Source of the DNA: Afipia sp.
GTDB lineage: Bacteria; Pseudomonadota; Alphaproteobacteria; Rhizobiales; Xanthobacteraceae
DNA: 64,000 nt
Reading direction: 5' to 3'
NCBI GenBank assembly: GCA_017308495.1
Contig: JAFKES010000079.1
Location: forward strand, 1 to 64,000
The notes below the pieces were generated by a model that saw only the letters and a list, made by a program, of their open reading frames with translations, was not told the origin of the DNA and searched no databases. The position numbers and the translations under genes were made by a program. Positions 17,585 through 25,368 of this stretch are shown piece after piece (within the stretch, counting starts at the first letter, position 1; each line of letters begins with the position of its first letter).

Positions 17585-18103
17585 ATGATGTCCCGCAATT
17601 CCCCCCGCTATTCAAAAACCATGATCATCATTCACTGGCTGACCGCCTTATTGGTGGTTGGCGCCTGGTTAACCGCTGAAGGGGGTCGCAAGGTGGTTCA
17701 GGATCCGCCCCTGTTGCATTTCGCATTGGGGTTGGCGGTGCTAGTGCTCATCGTGCCGCGATTGATCCTGCGACTGGTCGACGGAGCGCCCGCCGCCTAT
17801 CCGCAGCACGGATGGCTTGCAATCGGGGCAAAGGCTGGCCACGGCTTGCTCTATCTGCTGCTGATAGGATTGCCGATTACCGGCTGGTATGCGGCATCAC
17901 GCATGGGCATGCCGGTATCATTCCTCGGCGTGGAGCTTCCGGCGATCGCGTCGAAGGTGCAGGGTCGTCCCGGTTTGATCGCCGAGCTTCATGAGAACGC
18001 GGGGACCTTCATCCTCATCCTTGCCGGTCTGCATGCCCTGATGGCCGTCTGGCACCAGTTTGTCCTACGCGACGGAACCTTGCAGCGCATGAGCCTGCGC
18101 TGA
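17585..18103 (+). CDS. Cytochrome b561-family membrane protein
   Basis: 172 aa with four membrane helices. Candidate haem-ligand His residues are in MIIIHWLT (helix 1), LLHFALGL (helix 2), KAGHGLLYL and ELHENAGTF/LHALMAVWHQF (helices 3 and 4), the pattern of the bacterial CybB family. It would pass electrons from the quinone pool to the periplasm. It begins 48 bases after the PepSY gene and is probably in the same operon. A terminator-like hairpin follows. Confidence 0.9.
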   Translation: MMSRNSPRYSKTMIIIHWLTALLVVGAWLTAEGGRKVVQDPPLLHFALGLAVLVLIVPRLILRLVDGAPAAYPQHGWLAIGAKAGHGLLYLLLIGLPITGWYAASRMGMPVSFLGVELPAIASKVQGRPGLIAELHENAGTFILILAGLHALMAVWHQFVLRDGTLQRMSLR

Positions 18104-18125
18104 GCAGCGATAACCTTCTTTCGTT

Positions 18126-18180
18126 CGGCCCTGCGCCGTCCCGGATCGAAACGATGCGAGGCGGTGCAGGGCCGAGCCTT
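18126..18180 (+). terminator. Probable transcription terminator after cytochrome b561
   Basis: CGGCCCTGC (18126-18134) and GCAGGGCCG (18166-18174) form a perfect 9-bp outer stem. The intervening bases hold a further partial stem, and AGCCTTTTGG follows. It separates the PepSY-cytochrome unit from the DUF2271 unit. Confidence 0.55.
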
Positions 18181-18393
18181 TTGGTCAACTTGTGATTGCG
18201 CAGCGCCATGATCTGCTCGACGTCTTTCTGACAGCAAGCTGAAGCAGAAAACAATGTGCCGTCAGGAAACGCTCAGTTGCTTGCTTCAGGTTGCTTTCAC
18301 CGGATTGGTTCGGCGTCCTCCAACTGGTCCGGCCCCGTTAAATCGGCCCCGACATTTTCGTTTGCGGCCGCAGTTAAACAGGCAGAGGCCACC

Positions 18394-18864
18394 ATGAAGA
18401 CCATCCTCACAGCACTTGCCTTGACTACGGCACTCACATTGCCGAGTCTCGCCGTGGCGCGGCCTGTTACGTTCACCACAACGCTGAGCAATTACGGTGG
18501 CGACGGCGCCTACCTCGCGCTCTATGTAACTGATGCGAAGGGCGCGTATGTCGGCAGCCTGTGGATGGCTGGCAGAAAATCGAAATATTACGAGCATCTG
18601 ACGGGCTGGTATCGTGCGGCCGGTGGCAGGCTTTCTGAGATCAACGGCATTACGGGCGCCAGCGTCGGCGCGGGACGGACGCTGGAAATTACACTCGACT
18701 TAGCCGATGCCCTGTTTGACGCTGGCTATACGATGCACATCGATGCTGCCGTCGAGGACATGCGCGATAGCCCCAACGAGGTCGCGGTTCCGCTGACGAC
18801 GAATGGTGCAAAGACCCCAGTACGTGGACGGCGATACGTCGCCAGCTTCGCCTACTCGATGTAG
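18394..18864 (+). CDS. DUF2271-family exported protein
   Basis: 156 aa from ATG 18394. A signal peptide covers about 1-22, ending LAVA. The mature chain is beta-rich: YGGDGAYLALYVTDAKGAYVGSLWM is followed by KYYEHLTGWYRAAG and ends VPLTTNG. These features match DUF2271 proteins, which are regularly encoded with PepSY-transmembrane reductases and ApbE. The partner gene starts 12 bases downstream. The family has no proven activity; acting as a periplasmic partner of the reductase is inference. Confidence 0.82.
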   Translation: MKTILTALALTTALTLPSLAVARPVTFTTTLSNYGGDGAYLALYVTDAKGAYVGSLWMAGRKSKYYEHLTGWYRAAGGRLSEINGITGASVGAGRTLEITLDLADALFDAGYTMHIDAAVEDMRDSPNEVAVPLTTNGAKTPVRGRRYVASFAYSM

Positions 18865-18876
18865 CCGGAGAGCGTC

Positions 18877-21084
18877 ATGATCCGCGGACTTCACCGCTGG
18901 CCAGGCCTGCTGGCTGCGCTTGTGTTGCTTGTGCTCAGTCTGAGTGGCGCAGCCCTCTCGATATTTCCAACTGCCGAGCGCCTGTCCTCACCGCGGGCCA
19001 CGGCTTCGCTTTCCATTGCCGATCTGGCGGAGCGCGTCCAGGTCGCCCATCCACAAGTGGAGCAGATTCGGCGGGCACCATCAGGCCAGATCACCGCCTA
19101 TTGGTTCGAAGGCGGCACGCCGCAGGCGGCGGTCATCGATCCGGTTACCGGGCAGGGTATCGCTTCCGCCGACCCGAACTCGCTAGAACGGTGGCTGACC
19201 AACCTGCATCGATCGCTCTTTCTGGGTGATGGCGGTCGCATCGCAGCGGCTGCGGGAGCCGCAGCCATGCTGATACTGGCCCTGTCCGGCACCGTGCTTG
19301 TCGCGCGCAGGGCTGGCGGCTGGCGGCGCTGGTTCGCGCCCCTGCGCGGGCCGCTTTCGGGACGGCTGCATGTCGAGATCGCCCGCGTGGCCGTCGCCGG
19401 TCTGCTGCTATCCTCCCTCACAGCCCTATGGATGACCGCTTCGACCTTCGAGCTACTGCCCGACGGGCCAGCATCACCGACAATACAGACTGATCCGAGC
19501 GACCGGGTCGGCGCATCGCTTGCGGAGATGAATATCCTGAAGGAGACCCCGGCCGCTGAATTGCGCAGCCTGGCGTTTCCCGCACCTGGCGACGCGGCAG
19601 ATGTCTTTACCGTCAAGACCGATCGCGGTGCCGGCACGCTCGATCGGGGCACCGGCGCACTGCTGGCCTGGAGCGATCTGACCGGGTGGCAACGCATCTC
19701 CGAAACCATCTACATGCTGCATACCGGACAAGGCGCGGCCGGGCTGGGGCTCATTCTCGGCCTGATGGCGCTTGGCGTGCCGATTATGACGGTGACGGGC
19801 GTCATCCTCTGGCTTGCAGGTTGGCGCGCAAGGCCACGCATTCGCGGCAATGCCACCGCCGGTCGCGCCGAGACGATTCTGCTTGTCGGCAGCGAAGGCG
19901 GCAGTACCTGGAGCTTTGCCGCGACGCTGCATGCCGCACTGACGAATATCGGGCAGACCGTTCATGCCGCGGCGATGTCCTCCTTCGACCCTGCGCGTTA
20001 CGTGCACGCGCAGCGCATCCTTATCTTGACCGCCACCTATGGCGACGGCGATGCGCCGGCCTCGGCGAAAGGGTTCATCGACCGATTGCAATCCCTACCT
20101 GCTGCGCCCGCGGTTCCCCTAGCCGTCCTCGGCTTTGGCGACCGCAGCTTTCCAGCATATTGCGCTTTCGCGCGAGCGGTTGCCGAGACAGCGGAGGCCA
20201 AGGGCTGGAGCATGCTGGTCCCGTTCGACATGATCGACCGTCAGTCGACGCAGGACTTCGCCCGCTGGGGCCGGGTGCTCGGCGTAGCGATGGGCGTCGA
20301 ACTGGAACTTGTCCATGAGACGGTTGTGCCGGCCGTCCTTCCGCTGACGCTTGTTTCCCGCCGCGATTACGGGGCGGAGGTACAGGCCCCGACCGCCATC
20401 TTGCGTTTCGCCTTGCCCAAGGTTCCGCTGTGGCGGCGGCTTGCGGGCCGTGGCTTCGGTCGCTTCTCGGCAGGGGATCTGCTCGGCATCCTTCCCGAAG
20501 GTTCGGCCGTGCCAAGATTCTATTCGCTGGCCTCGGGACGGCGCGATGGCTTCATCGAGATCGTTGTGAGGAAATATCCGGCCGGCCTGTGCTCCGGCCA
20601 ACTCCTCGGGTTGGAAGTCGGCGATACCGTAAGCGGCTTTCTGCGCGCCAACGCCGGCTTTCACGCCGGCCGCGGTCGCACGCCGCTGATCCTGATCGGT
20701 GCGGGGACGGGAATTGGGCCGTTGGCCGGATTCGTGCGCGCCAATGCGCAGCATCGCCCGATCCACCTGTTTTTCGGGATACGTCATCCCGACAGCGACT
20801 TTCTCTATGCCGAGGAACTGACGACCTGGCAGCAAAAGGGGCGTCTCCGGCAGCTCGCGACAGCTTGTTCGCGCGGACGAATGCCCCGCTACGTGCAGGA
20901 TGCCTTGCGTGAGGAAGCCGCCGAAATCGTAAAGCTGGTCCGCAAGGGCGCGAAAATCATGGTCTGCGGCGGGCGCGGCATGGCCGCGGGAGTTTCGGAG
21001 GCGCTCGCAGACATCCTGGCGCCCGCGGGTCTGTCGCCGGCTCTGCTCAAGGCGGATGGACGCTATGTCGAAGACGTCTACTGA
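18877..21084 (+). CDS. PepSY-transmembrane / flavodoxin / FAD-NAD(P)H reductase fusion
   Basis: 735 aa. Residues 1 to about 330 are a PepSY-associated membrane region with four hydrophobic helices (about 8-28, 125-147, 168-190, 290-318) and His residues in RGLHRWPG, NLHRSLFLG and YMLHTGQG. Residues about 333-465 are a flavodoxin domain (LLVGSEGGSTW; TATYGDGDAP; LGFGDRSFPAYC). About 490-735 form a CysJ-like reductase (RFYSLASG for FAD, GAGTGIGPLAG for NADPH, C-terminal aromatic VEDVY). It should move electrons from cytosolic NADPH through FAD, FMN and the membrane to a periplasmic acceptor, possibly ferric iron. It overlaps apbE. Confidence 0.9.
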   Translation: MIRGLHRWPGLLAALVLLVLSLSGAALSIFPTAERLSSPRATASLSIADLAERVQVAHPQVEQIRRAPSGQITAYWFEGGTPQAAVIDPVTGQGIASADPNSLERWLTNLHRSLFLGDGGRIAAAAGAAAMLILALSGTVLVARRAGGWRRWFAPLRGPLSGRLHVEIARVAVAGLLLSSLTALWMTASTFELLPDGPASPTIQTDPSDRVGASLAEMNILKETPAAELRSLAFPAPGDAADVFTVKTDRGAGTLDRGTGALLAWSDLTGWQRISETIYMLHTGQGAAGLGLILGLMALGVPIMTVTGVILWLAGWRARPRIRGNATAGRAETILLVGSEGGSTWSFAATLHAALTNIGQTVHAAAMSSFDPARYVHAQRILILTATYGDGDAPASAKGFIDRLQSLPAAPAVPLAVLGFGDRSFPAYCAFARAVAETAEAKGWSMLVPFDMIDRQSTQDFARWGRVLGVAMGVELELVHETVVPAVLPLTLVSRRDYGAEVQAPTAILRFALPKVPLWRRLAGRGFGRFSAGDLLGILPEGSAVPRFYSLASGRRDGFIEIVVRKYPAGLCSGQLLGLEVGDTVSGFLRANAGFHAGRGRTPLILIGAGTGIGPLAGFVRANAQHRPIHLFFGIRHPDSDFLYAEELTTWQQKGRLRQLATACSRGRMPRYVQDALREEAAEIVKLVRKGAKIMVCGGRGMAAGVSEALADILAPAGLSPALLKADGRYVEDVY

Positions 21085-22090
21085 TCCCAGGCGGCATGCG
21101 TTGAACGGCGCCACCATGGGCACGCGCTGGTCGGCTCTGCTCTACAGGGCGGAAGGGTTTGACCCGGCCCCGATCCGGCACGCACTCCAGATCGCGGTCG
21201 ACGAGGTGGACGCACAGATGTCCATGTGGAAGCCGGACAGCGACCTGATGCGCCTCAACGCATGTCCGGTCGGCGAATGGATAACTGTGCCGGAGCGGCT
21301 GATGGACGTGCTGCGCCTCTCGCTCGACATCGGCCGCACCTCCGGCGGCGCCTTCGACATCGGCGTGGGCGACGCGGTGAATGCCTGGGGTTTCGGTCCG
21401 GCGGCGGCCGATCAGAACCTCATCCGGGAGGCATTCACCGCTCCGCGCCGGCCCGCGCACGAGGTGCTTGAGCTGGACACCAAAGGCCGGCGGGTCCGAA
21501 AGCGCGCCCCTGTCGTCCTCGACCTCAATGGTATCGCCAAAGGCTACGGTGTCGATCGGCTCGCTGAAACGCTACGCAGCTTCGGCATCGTTTCCGGCCT
21601 GGTCGGCATCGACGGTGAGATGCGGGCGCTTGGCCTGCGCCCCGACGGCCAGCCCTGGACCATAGCGGTCGAGGAACCGGACCGTGAGCGCCGCGCGTCG
21701 CATTCGATCCTCGCCTTGCAGGATGCCGCGGTGGCCACCTCGGGCGACTACCGACACTGGGTCGTCGTCGGAAACCGTTACCTTTCGCACACGATGGACC
21801 CGCGCCGCGGCGCGCCGCTCGCCTCGTCTCCTGCCTCCGTCACCATCGTCGCGCGTACCTGCGCCGAGACCGACGCATGGGCGACCGCATTGATGGTTCT
21901 TGGTCCGCAGGCCGGAAGCGAGCTTGCACGGCGCCTGCACCTCGATGCGCTGTTTCTCCTGCGCGAAGGAAAAGACGTGCGGTCACAGCCGGTTGGCCTG
22001 CTGTTTGGTGACGAGCCTTTGCCGGACGGGGCAAAAACGTCGGCCTTCCCGGCGACGACGGACTTTATTTCTGGTAGCCGCGGAGCTTGA
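21056..22090 (+). CDS. apbE: ApbE-family FAD:protein FMN transferase
   Basis: 344 aa from ATG 21056 (ATG 21065 possible), overlapping the previous gene by 29 bases, so probably translated as a unit. It has no obvious signal peptide. Family blocks are ALNGATMGTRWSA, DAQMSMWKPDSDLMRLN, SGGAFDIGVGDAVNAWGFG, LDLNGIAKGYGVD and SGDYRHW, then HTMDPRRGAP and CAETDAWATALMVLG. ApbE attaches FMN to Thr/Ser of target proteins using FAD and Mg. Its tight linkage suggests that a partner in this cluster carries covalent FMN. A cytoplasmic copy is atypical for ApbE and would need checking. Confidence 0.92.
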   Translation: MDAMSKTSTDPRRHALNGATMGTRWSALLYRAEGFDPAPIRHALQIAVDEVDAQMSMWKPDSDLMRLNACPVGEWITVPERLMDVLRLSLDIGRTSGGAFDIGVGDAVNAWGFGPAAADQNLIREAFTAPRRPAHEVLELDTKGRRVRKRAPVVLDLNGIAKGYGVDRLAETLRSFGIVSGLVGIDGEMRALGLRPDGQPWTIAVEEPDRERRASHSILALQDAAVATSGDYRHWVVVGNRYLSHTMDPRRGAPLASSPASVTIVARTCAETDAWATALMVLGPQAGSELARRLHLDALFLLREGKDVRSQPVGLLFGDEPLPDGAKTSAFPATTDFISGSRGA

Positions 22091-22339
22091 CACAAAGCCT
22101 GTCAATAAGGAAACAACGACGTCCTCGACTTCTGGTTTCCCGAGCCGCGCTCACTGAATATCGATGCGTATGCTGATACTTCCTTCTGAAGTAACCATTC
22201 CGCGTGCCGTTTGACTTGGAGCAACGGATGCGATGCCCAAAGATGCGAGTTTGGCATTGCCCTCCGGGTAGGGATCGGACCGACGACGGCGAATCTGTCC
22301 GTCTCCTGTAACGAAATAGACCGCAGAGGGCAGTTCTGA

Positions 22340-23695
22340 ATGAGGCGCATCAAAATCACATTCTGGACCGCGCTAGTTCTGCTCGGCATTCTCTGGCTCG
22401 CGGCTGATCCGTCCGCCCTCTGGGCCTCCGGCTTCATCGCGTGGCGCAACTCCATGGTCCAGCTCAGCGGCGCCCTCGCCATGACATGTATGAGTCTCGC
22501 CATGATCTTTGCCCTGCGGCCGCGGTGGCCGGAGCGATGGATTGGCGGGCTCGACAAGATGTACCGCCTCCACAAATGGTTCGGCATCGGCGGGCTCGTG
22601 CTTGCGATCATTCACTGGCTATGGTCGCAGGGCCCGAAATGGGCCGTCGGCCTTGGCTGGCTCGCGCGCCCCGAGCGCGGCGCGCCTCCGGCCACCGCCG
22701 GCGCGGTCGAAGAGGCTTTTCGGTCCTGGCGAGGGACCGCCGAGGGCGTCGGCGAATGGGCCTTCTATGCTGCGGTCTTGTTGATCGCGGTGGCACTCAT
22801 CGACCGCATCCCTTACCGGCTCTTCTACAAGACGCATCGCCTGCTGGCTGTCGCCTATCTGGTGCTGGTCTTCCACGCCGTGGTGCTGCTCAATTTTCCC
22901 TATTGGAGTGCGCCCCTCGGCATCGTCACGGCGGTGCTCCTGGCCTATGGGACCTGGGCGGCGATCGTCGTTCTCGTACGCCGTGTCGGTGCAAGCCGAA
23001 AGGCAGACGGTACGATCACGCGGCTGCATTACTTTCCAAGCCTACGCGTGCTCGAGGGCGACGTCGACATCCCGCAGAGCTGGCCTGGACACAAGCCTGG
23101 GCAATTTGCTTTCGTCACGTCCGACGATACTGAAGACGCCCACCCCTTCACGATCGCCTCCGCCTGGGTACCGTCCGCCCATCGGCTAACTTTCATCACC
23201 AAGGAGTTGGGCGATTACACGCGGCGCCTACCCGAGGCGCTTCGAGTGGGGCAACCGGTTAAGGTTGAGGGGCCGTATGGCTGCTTCACTTTTGATGACG
23301 ACCTGACGCGGCAAATCTGGATTGGAGGCGGTATCGGCATCACGCCTTTTATCGCCCGCATGAAGCAGCTCGCGATGGATCGACAGGGCTATTCCGGCCG
23401 GCCGCGCGCGCCGGCGATCGATCTCTTCCACACCACAGCCGACTGGAACGAAGACGCCATTGCCAAGCTGACGGCCGATGCCGAGGCAGCGGGCGTGCGC
23501 TTGCACGTGCTGCACGATCCATGCGACGGCCTGCTAACTGGTGACCGCATTCGCACGGCCGTGCCGGATTGGCAAAAAGCGAGCATTTGGTTCTGCGGAC
23601 CAGCCGGGTTCGGCGCGGCACTGCGAAGCGACTTTGCCGGCCACGGCCTGCCCGTGGCCAAACGTTTCCACCAGGAACTGTTCTCTATGCGCTGA
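22340..23695 (+). CDS. Ferric-reductase-like membrane flavocytochrome
   Basis: 451 aa. About six membrane helices span residues 5-220. Paired His residues in YRLHKWFG / AIIHWLWS and in KTHRLLAVAYLVLVFHAVVLL can bind two b haems, as in the NOX/FRE family. An FAD-binding domain follows (HPFTIASAW) and then an NAD(P) site (GGGIGITPFIARM) and the C-terminal FCGPAGFG. It should reduce an extracytoplasmic acceptor such as Fe(III), or oxygen. A 249-base gap separates it from apbE, so it may have its own promoter. It closes the redox island. Confidence 0.88.
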   Translation: MRRIKITFWTALVLLGILWLAADPSALWASGFIAWRNSMVQLSGALAMTCMSLAMIFALRPRWPERWIGGLDKMYRLHKWFGIGGLVLAIIHWLWSQGPKWAVGLGWLARPERGAPPATAGAVEEAFRSWRGTAEGVGEWAFYAAVLLIAVALIDRIPYRLFYKTHRLLAVAYLVLVFHAVVLLNFPYWSAPLGIVTAVLLAYGTWAAIVVLVRRVGASRKADGTITRLHYFPSLRVLEGDVDIPQSWPGHKPGQFAFVTSDDTEDAHPFTIASAWVPSAHRLTFITKELGDYTRRLPEALRVGQPVKVEGPYGCFTFDDDLTRQIWIGGGIGITPFIARMKQLAMDRQGYSGRPRAPAIDLFHTTADWNEDAIAKLTADAEAAGVRLHVLHDPCDGLLTGDRIRTAVPDWQKASIWFCGPAGFGAALRSDFAGHGLPVAKRFHQELFSMR

Positions 23696-23744
23696 GTGCG
23701 CCAAGTTTCGCCGTGCGCGCAGAGAACATTGCTAAACTAGTTTT

Positions 23745-24205
23745 GGCATTCTGCTGGGTGGATTGTACGAATGAGTTCACCGATGGAGCGCTTTTGCGCG
23801 ATTGCGCATCCAGTGTTCGATCTTTGCGAAGGTTTCCTCGATCCGATTGAGATCGGGAGAACAAGGCGGCAAATACAGACCCTCGCCCCTGCGGCATTGA
23901 TAATGTGGTGCAGCTCTGCGGGTTTGTGGCTGCTGAGTTTATTCATGATGACGATGTCGCCGGATTTGAGAACCGGCACGAGTTGCTGAGCGACATAGGC
24001 ACGGAAGCACTCGCCGCTGATTGGCCCGTCGAAGATGCAAGAGGCTGTGAGGCGATCACAGCGTAGCGCGCCAAGGAGGGTCAGTGTGCGCCAGTGACCG
24101 TGCGGTGCGAAGGCCCGCAGGCGCTCGCCACTTGGAGCCCACCCGCGCAGCAGCGCCATATTGATCTCGATCTAGATCTCGTCGATGAAGACCAGCCGGC
24201 GAGGA
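23745..24205 (-). pseudogene. IS630-family transposase remnant
   Basis: Read leftward, this keeps RRLVFIDEI, then an in-frame TAG at the next codon, then NMALLRGWAPSGERL, SGECFRAYVAQQLVPVL, GDIVIMNKLSSHK and, after a frameshift, an SPDLN-like to HPAECQN tail. These are IS630 DDE blocks. The second catalytic position reads Asn-Lys where Asp-Asn is usual. No terminal inverted repeats are visible and both ends are missing, so it is an inactive internal fragment. Confidence 0.82.
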
Positions 24206-24212
24206 TAGGGGC

Positions 24213-24284
24213 GAAACCTACAAGAAGTATGTCGAGGATATCGCCCAGCTCTTCGATCCGGGCTCGCAATCGAACGACAACTGA
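24213..24284 (+). pseudogene. 3' remnant of a lost gene
   Basis: An open frame of 23 codons, ETYKKYVEDIAQLFDPGSQS and three more residues, ends at TGA 24282. It has no start and abuts the IS630 fragment. Codon use is natural and the composition is protein-like, so I read it as the tail of a gene truncated by the insertion. The family is not identifiable from this length. Confidence 0.35.
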
Positions 24285-24338
24285 AGTGAGAGCCCTAAAT
24301 CCCGTACTGGGAGCTTGAACCTCGCGTCACAAAATGAT

Positions 24339-24360
24339 AGATAGTAACTAATTACTATCT
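24339..24360. promoter_or_regulatory. TetR-type operator, perfect palindrome
   Basis: AGATAGTAA-CTAA-TTACTATCT, 9-bp arms in perfect inverted repeat around 4 bp. It ends 13 bases before the start of the TetR gene, so binding would block expression of the regulator and the export operon behind it. Closely related sites occur at 36662 and 36922. Confidence 0.8.
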
Positions 24361-24373
24361 TTTGGAGATGCTG

Positions 24374-24982
24374 ATGATCTCGCGATCGGCCTACCTTTCC
24401 GCAGAGGAGCGACGTGAGGTGACGGTTGAGACCGTCATCGACTTGGCGGCGGAGCAAAATCCTACAGACATCACAACCGGCGCGATCGCCAAGCGAATGG
24501 GTGTGACCCAAGGCGCCTTGTTCAGGCACTTCCCCTCCAAAGACGCGATTCTTCAGGCTGTCATGGAATGGGTGTCAGAGCACTTGCTTGCACGGATCGA
24601 CAAGGCGACTTCCGCTGCGGTCTCTCCACTTGACGCGCTGGAGGCTGCGTTCACTGCGCATATCGAGTTCATCTCCGAGCATCCCGGCGTGCCCCGGATG
24701 CTGTTTGGAGAGCTGCAACGCGCCGAGCAGACTGTAGCCAAGCGCATGGCGCACACCTTGATCCAGCGTTATGGCGAGCGCCTCGGACGGCTCGTTGCGG
24801 AGGGCAAGGAGCGTGGCGAGTTGGCTGCCACGCTGGATGACAAGGCTGCCGTCACACTCTTCATCGGTACGATTCAGGGGCTTGTCATGCAATCCCTTAT
24901 CGCCGGTGACGTCAAGCGCATCCGCGCCAGCGCGCCAGGAGCGTTCGAACTGTATCGACGCGCTGTCGAGGCGGCGAGATGA
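24374..24982 (+). CDS. TetR-family regulator 1
   Basis: 202 aa from ATG 24374, six bases after GGAG; two earlier in-frame starts overlap that site. The N-terminal HTH has ITTGAIAKRMGVTQGALFRHFPSKDAIL (quoted only to mark the recognition helix region, about 37-65). The C-terminal ligand domain includes HPGVPRMLFGELQRAEQT and GTIQGLVMQSL. It is clearly paralogous to the regulator at 36036, equal in length and identical at well over half the positions. It probably represses itself and the downstream export genes through the palindrome at 24339. Confidence 0.92.
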   Translation: MISRSAYLSAEERREVTVETVIDLAAEQNPTDITTGAIAKRMGVTQGALFRHFPSKDAILQAVMEWVSEHLLARIDKATSAAVSPLDALEAAFTAHIEFISEHPGVPRMLFGELQRAEQTVAKRMAHTLIQRYGERLGRLVAEGKERGELAATLDDKAAVTLFIGTIQGLVMQSLIAGDVKRIRASAPGAFELYRRAVEAAR

Positions 24983-25368
24983 CTCATCCGCATTTCTCGG
25001 CTGTCATATCTCCGCTTCGATCCCTCGAAGCTATGTTTGTGGCTGATATTGCCTATCTCGCGGATCATCCGAACATTCCACGCATGTTGCTCGCTGCGCT
25101 CGGCAGGACGAACAGTTCCGCACCTAGACTGATGATCGGGGCAGTTATCCAACGGTACGAACAGCGTCTCTCCAGCATAATCGAAGAGGCGCAACAGTGT
25201 GGCGAAATACGAACCACGATCGACAAAAGGATAGCTGCCCGTCTGTTCATAGCCGCCATCCAACATCTGGTGTTTAGGGCGCTGATCGTCGGGGATGTCG
25301 ACAGCATCCGCAAGGCGGCTCCGGATGCCTTCAAATCATATCGTGCATGCATGGAGGCAAACCGGTGA
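24979..25368 (+). CDS. TetR-like protein lacking the DNA-binding domain
   Basis: 129 aa, start overlapping the previous stop by ATGA. It aligns only with the C-terminal ligand domain of the TetR next door: SLEAMFVADIAYLADHPNIPRMLLAALGR corresponds to ALEAAFTAHIEFISEHPGVPRMLFGEL, and LFIAAIQHLVFRALIVGDV to LFIGTIQGLVMQSLIAGDV. There is no HTH. Similarity to its neighbour is weaker than between the two complete TetRs, so this is an old duplicate. It could dimerise with TetR 1 as a ligand sensor or dominant-negative partner, or be a decaying gene, though its frame is intact. Confidence 0.7.
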   Translation: MTHPHFSAVISPLRSLEAMFVADIAYLADHPNIPRMLLAALGRTNSSAPRLMIGAVIQRYEQRLSSIIEEAQQCGEIRTTIDKRIAARLFIAAIQHLVFRALIVGDVDSIRKAAPDAFKSYRACMEANR

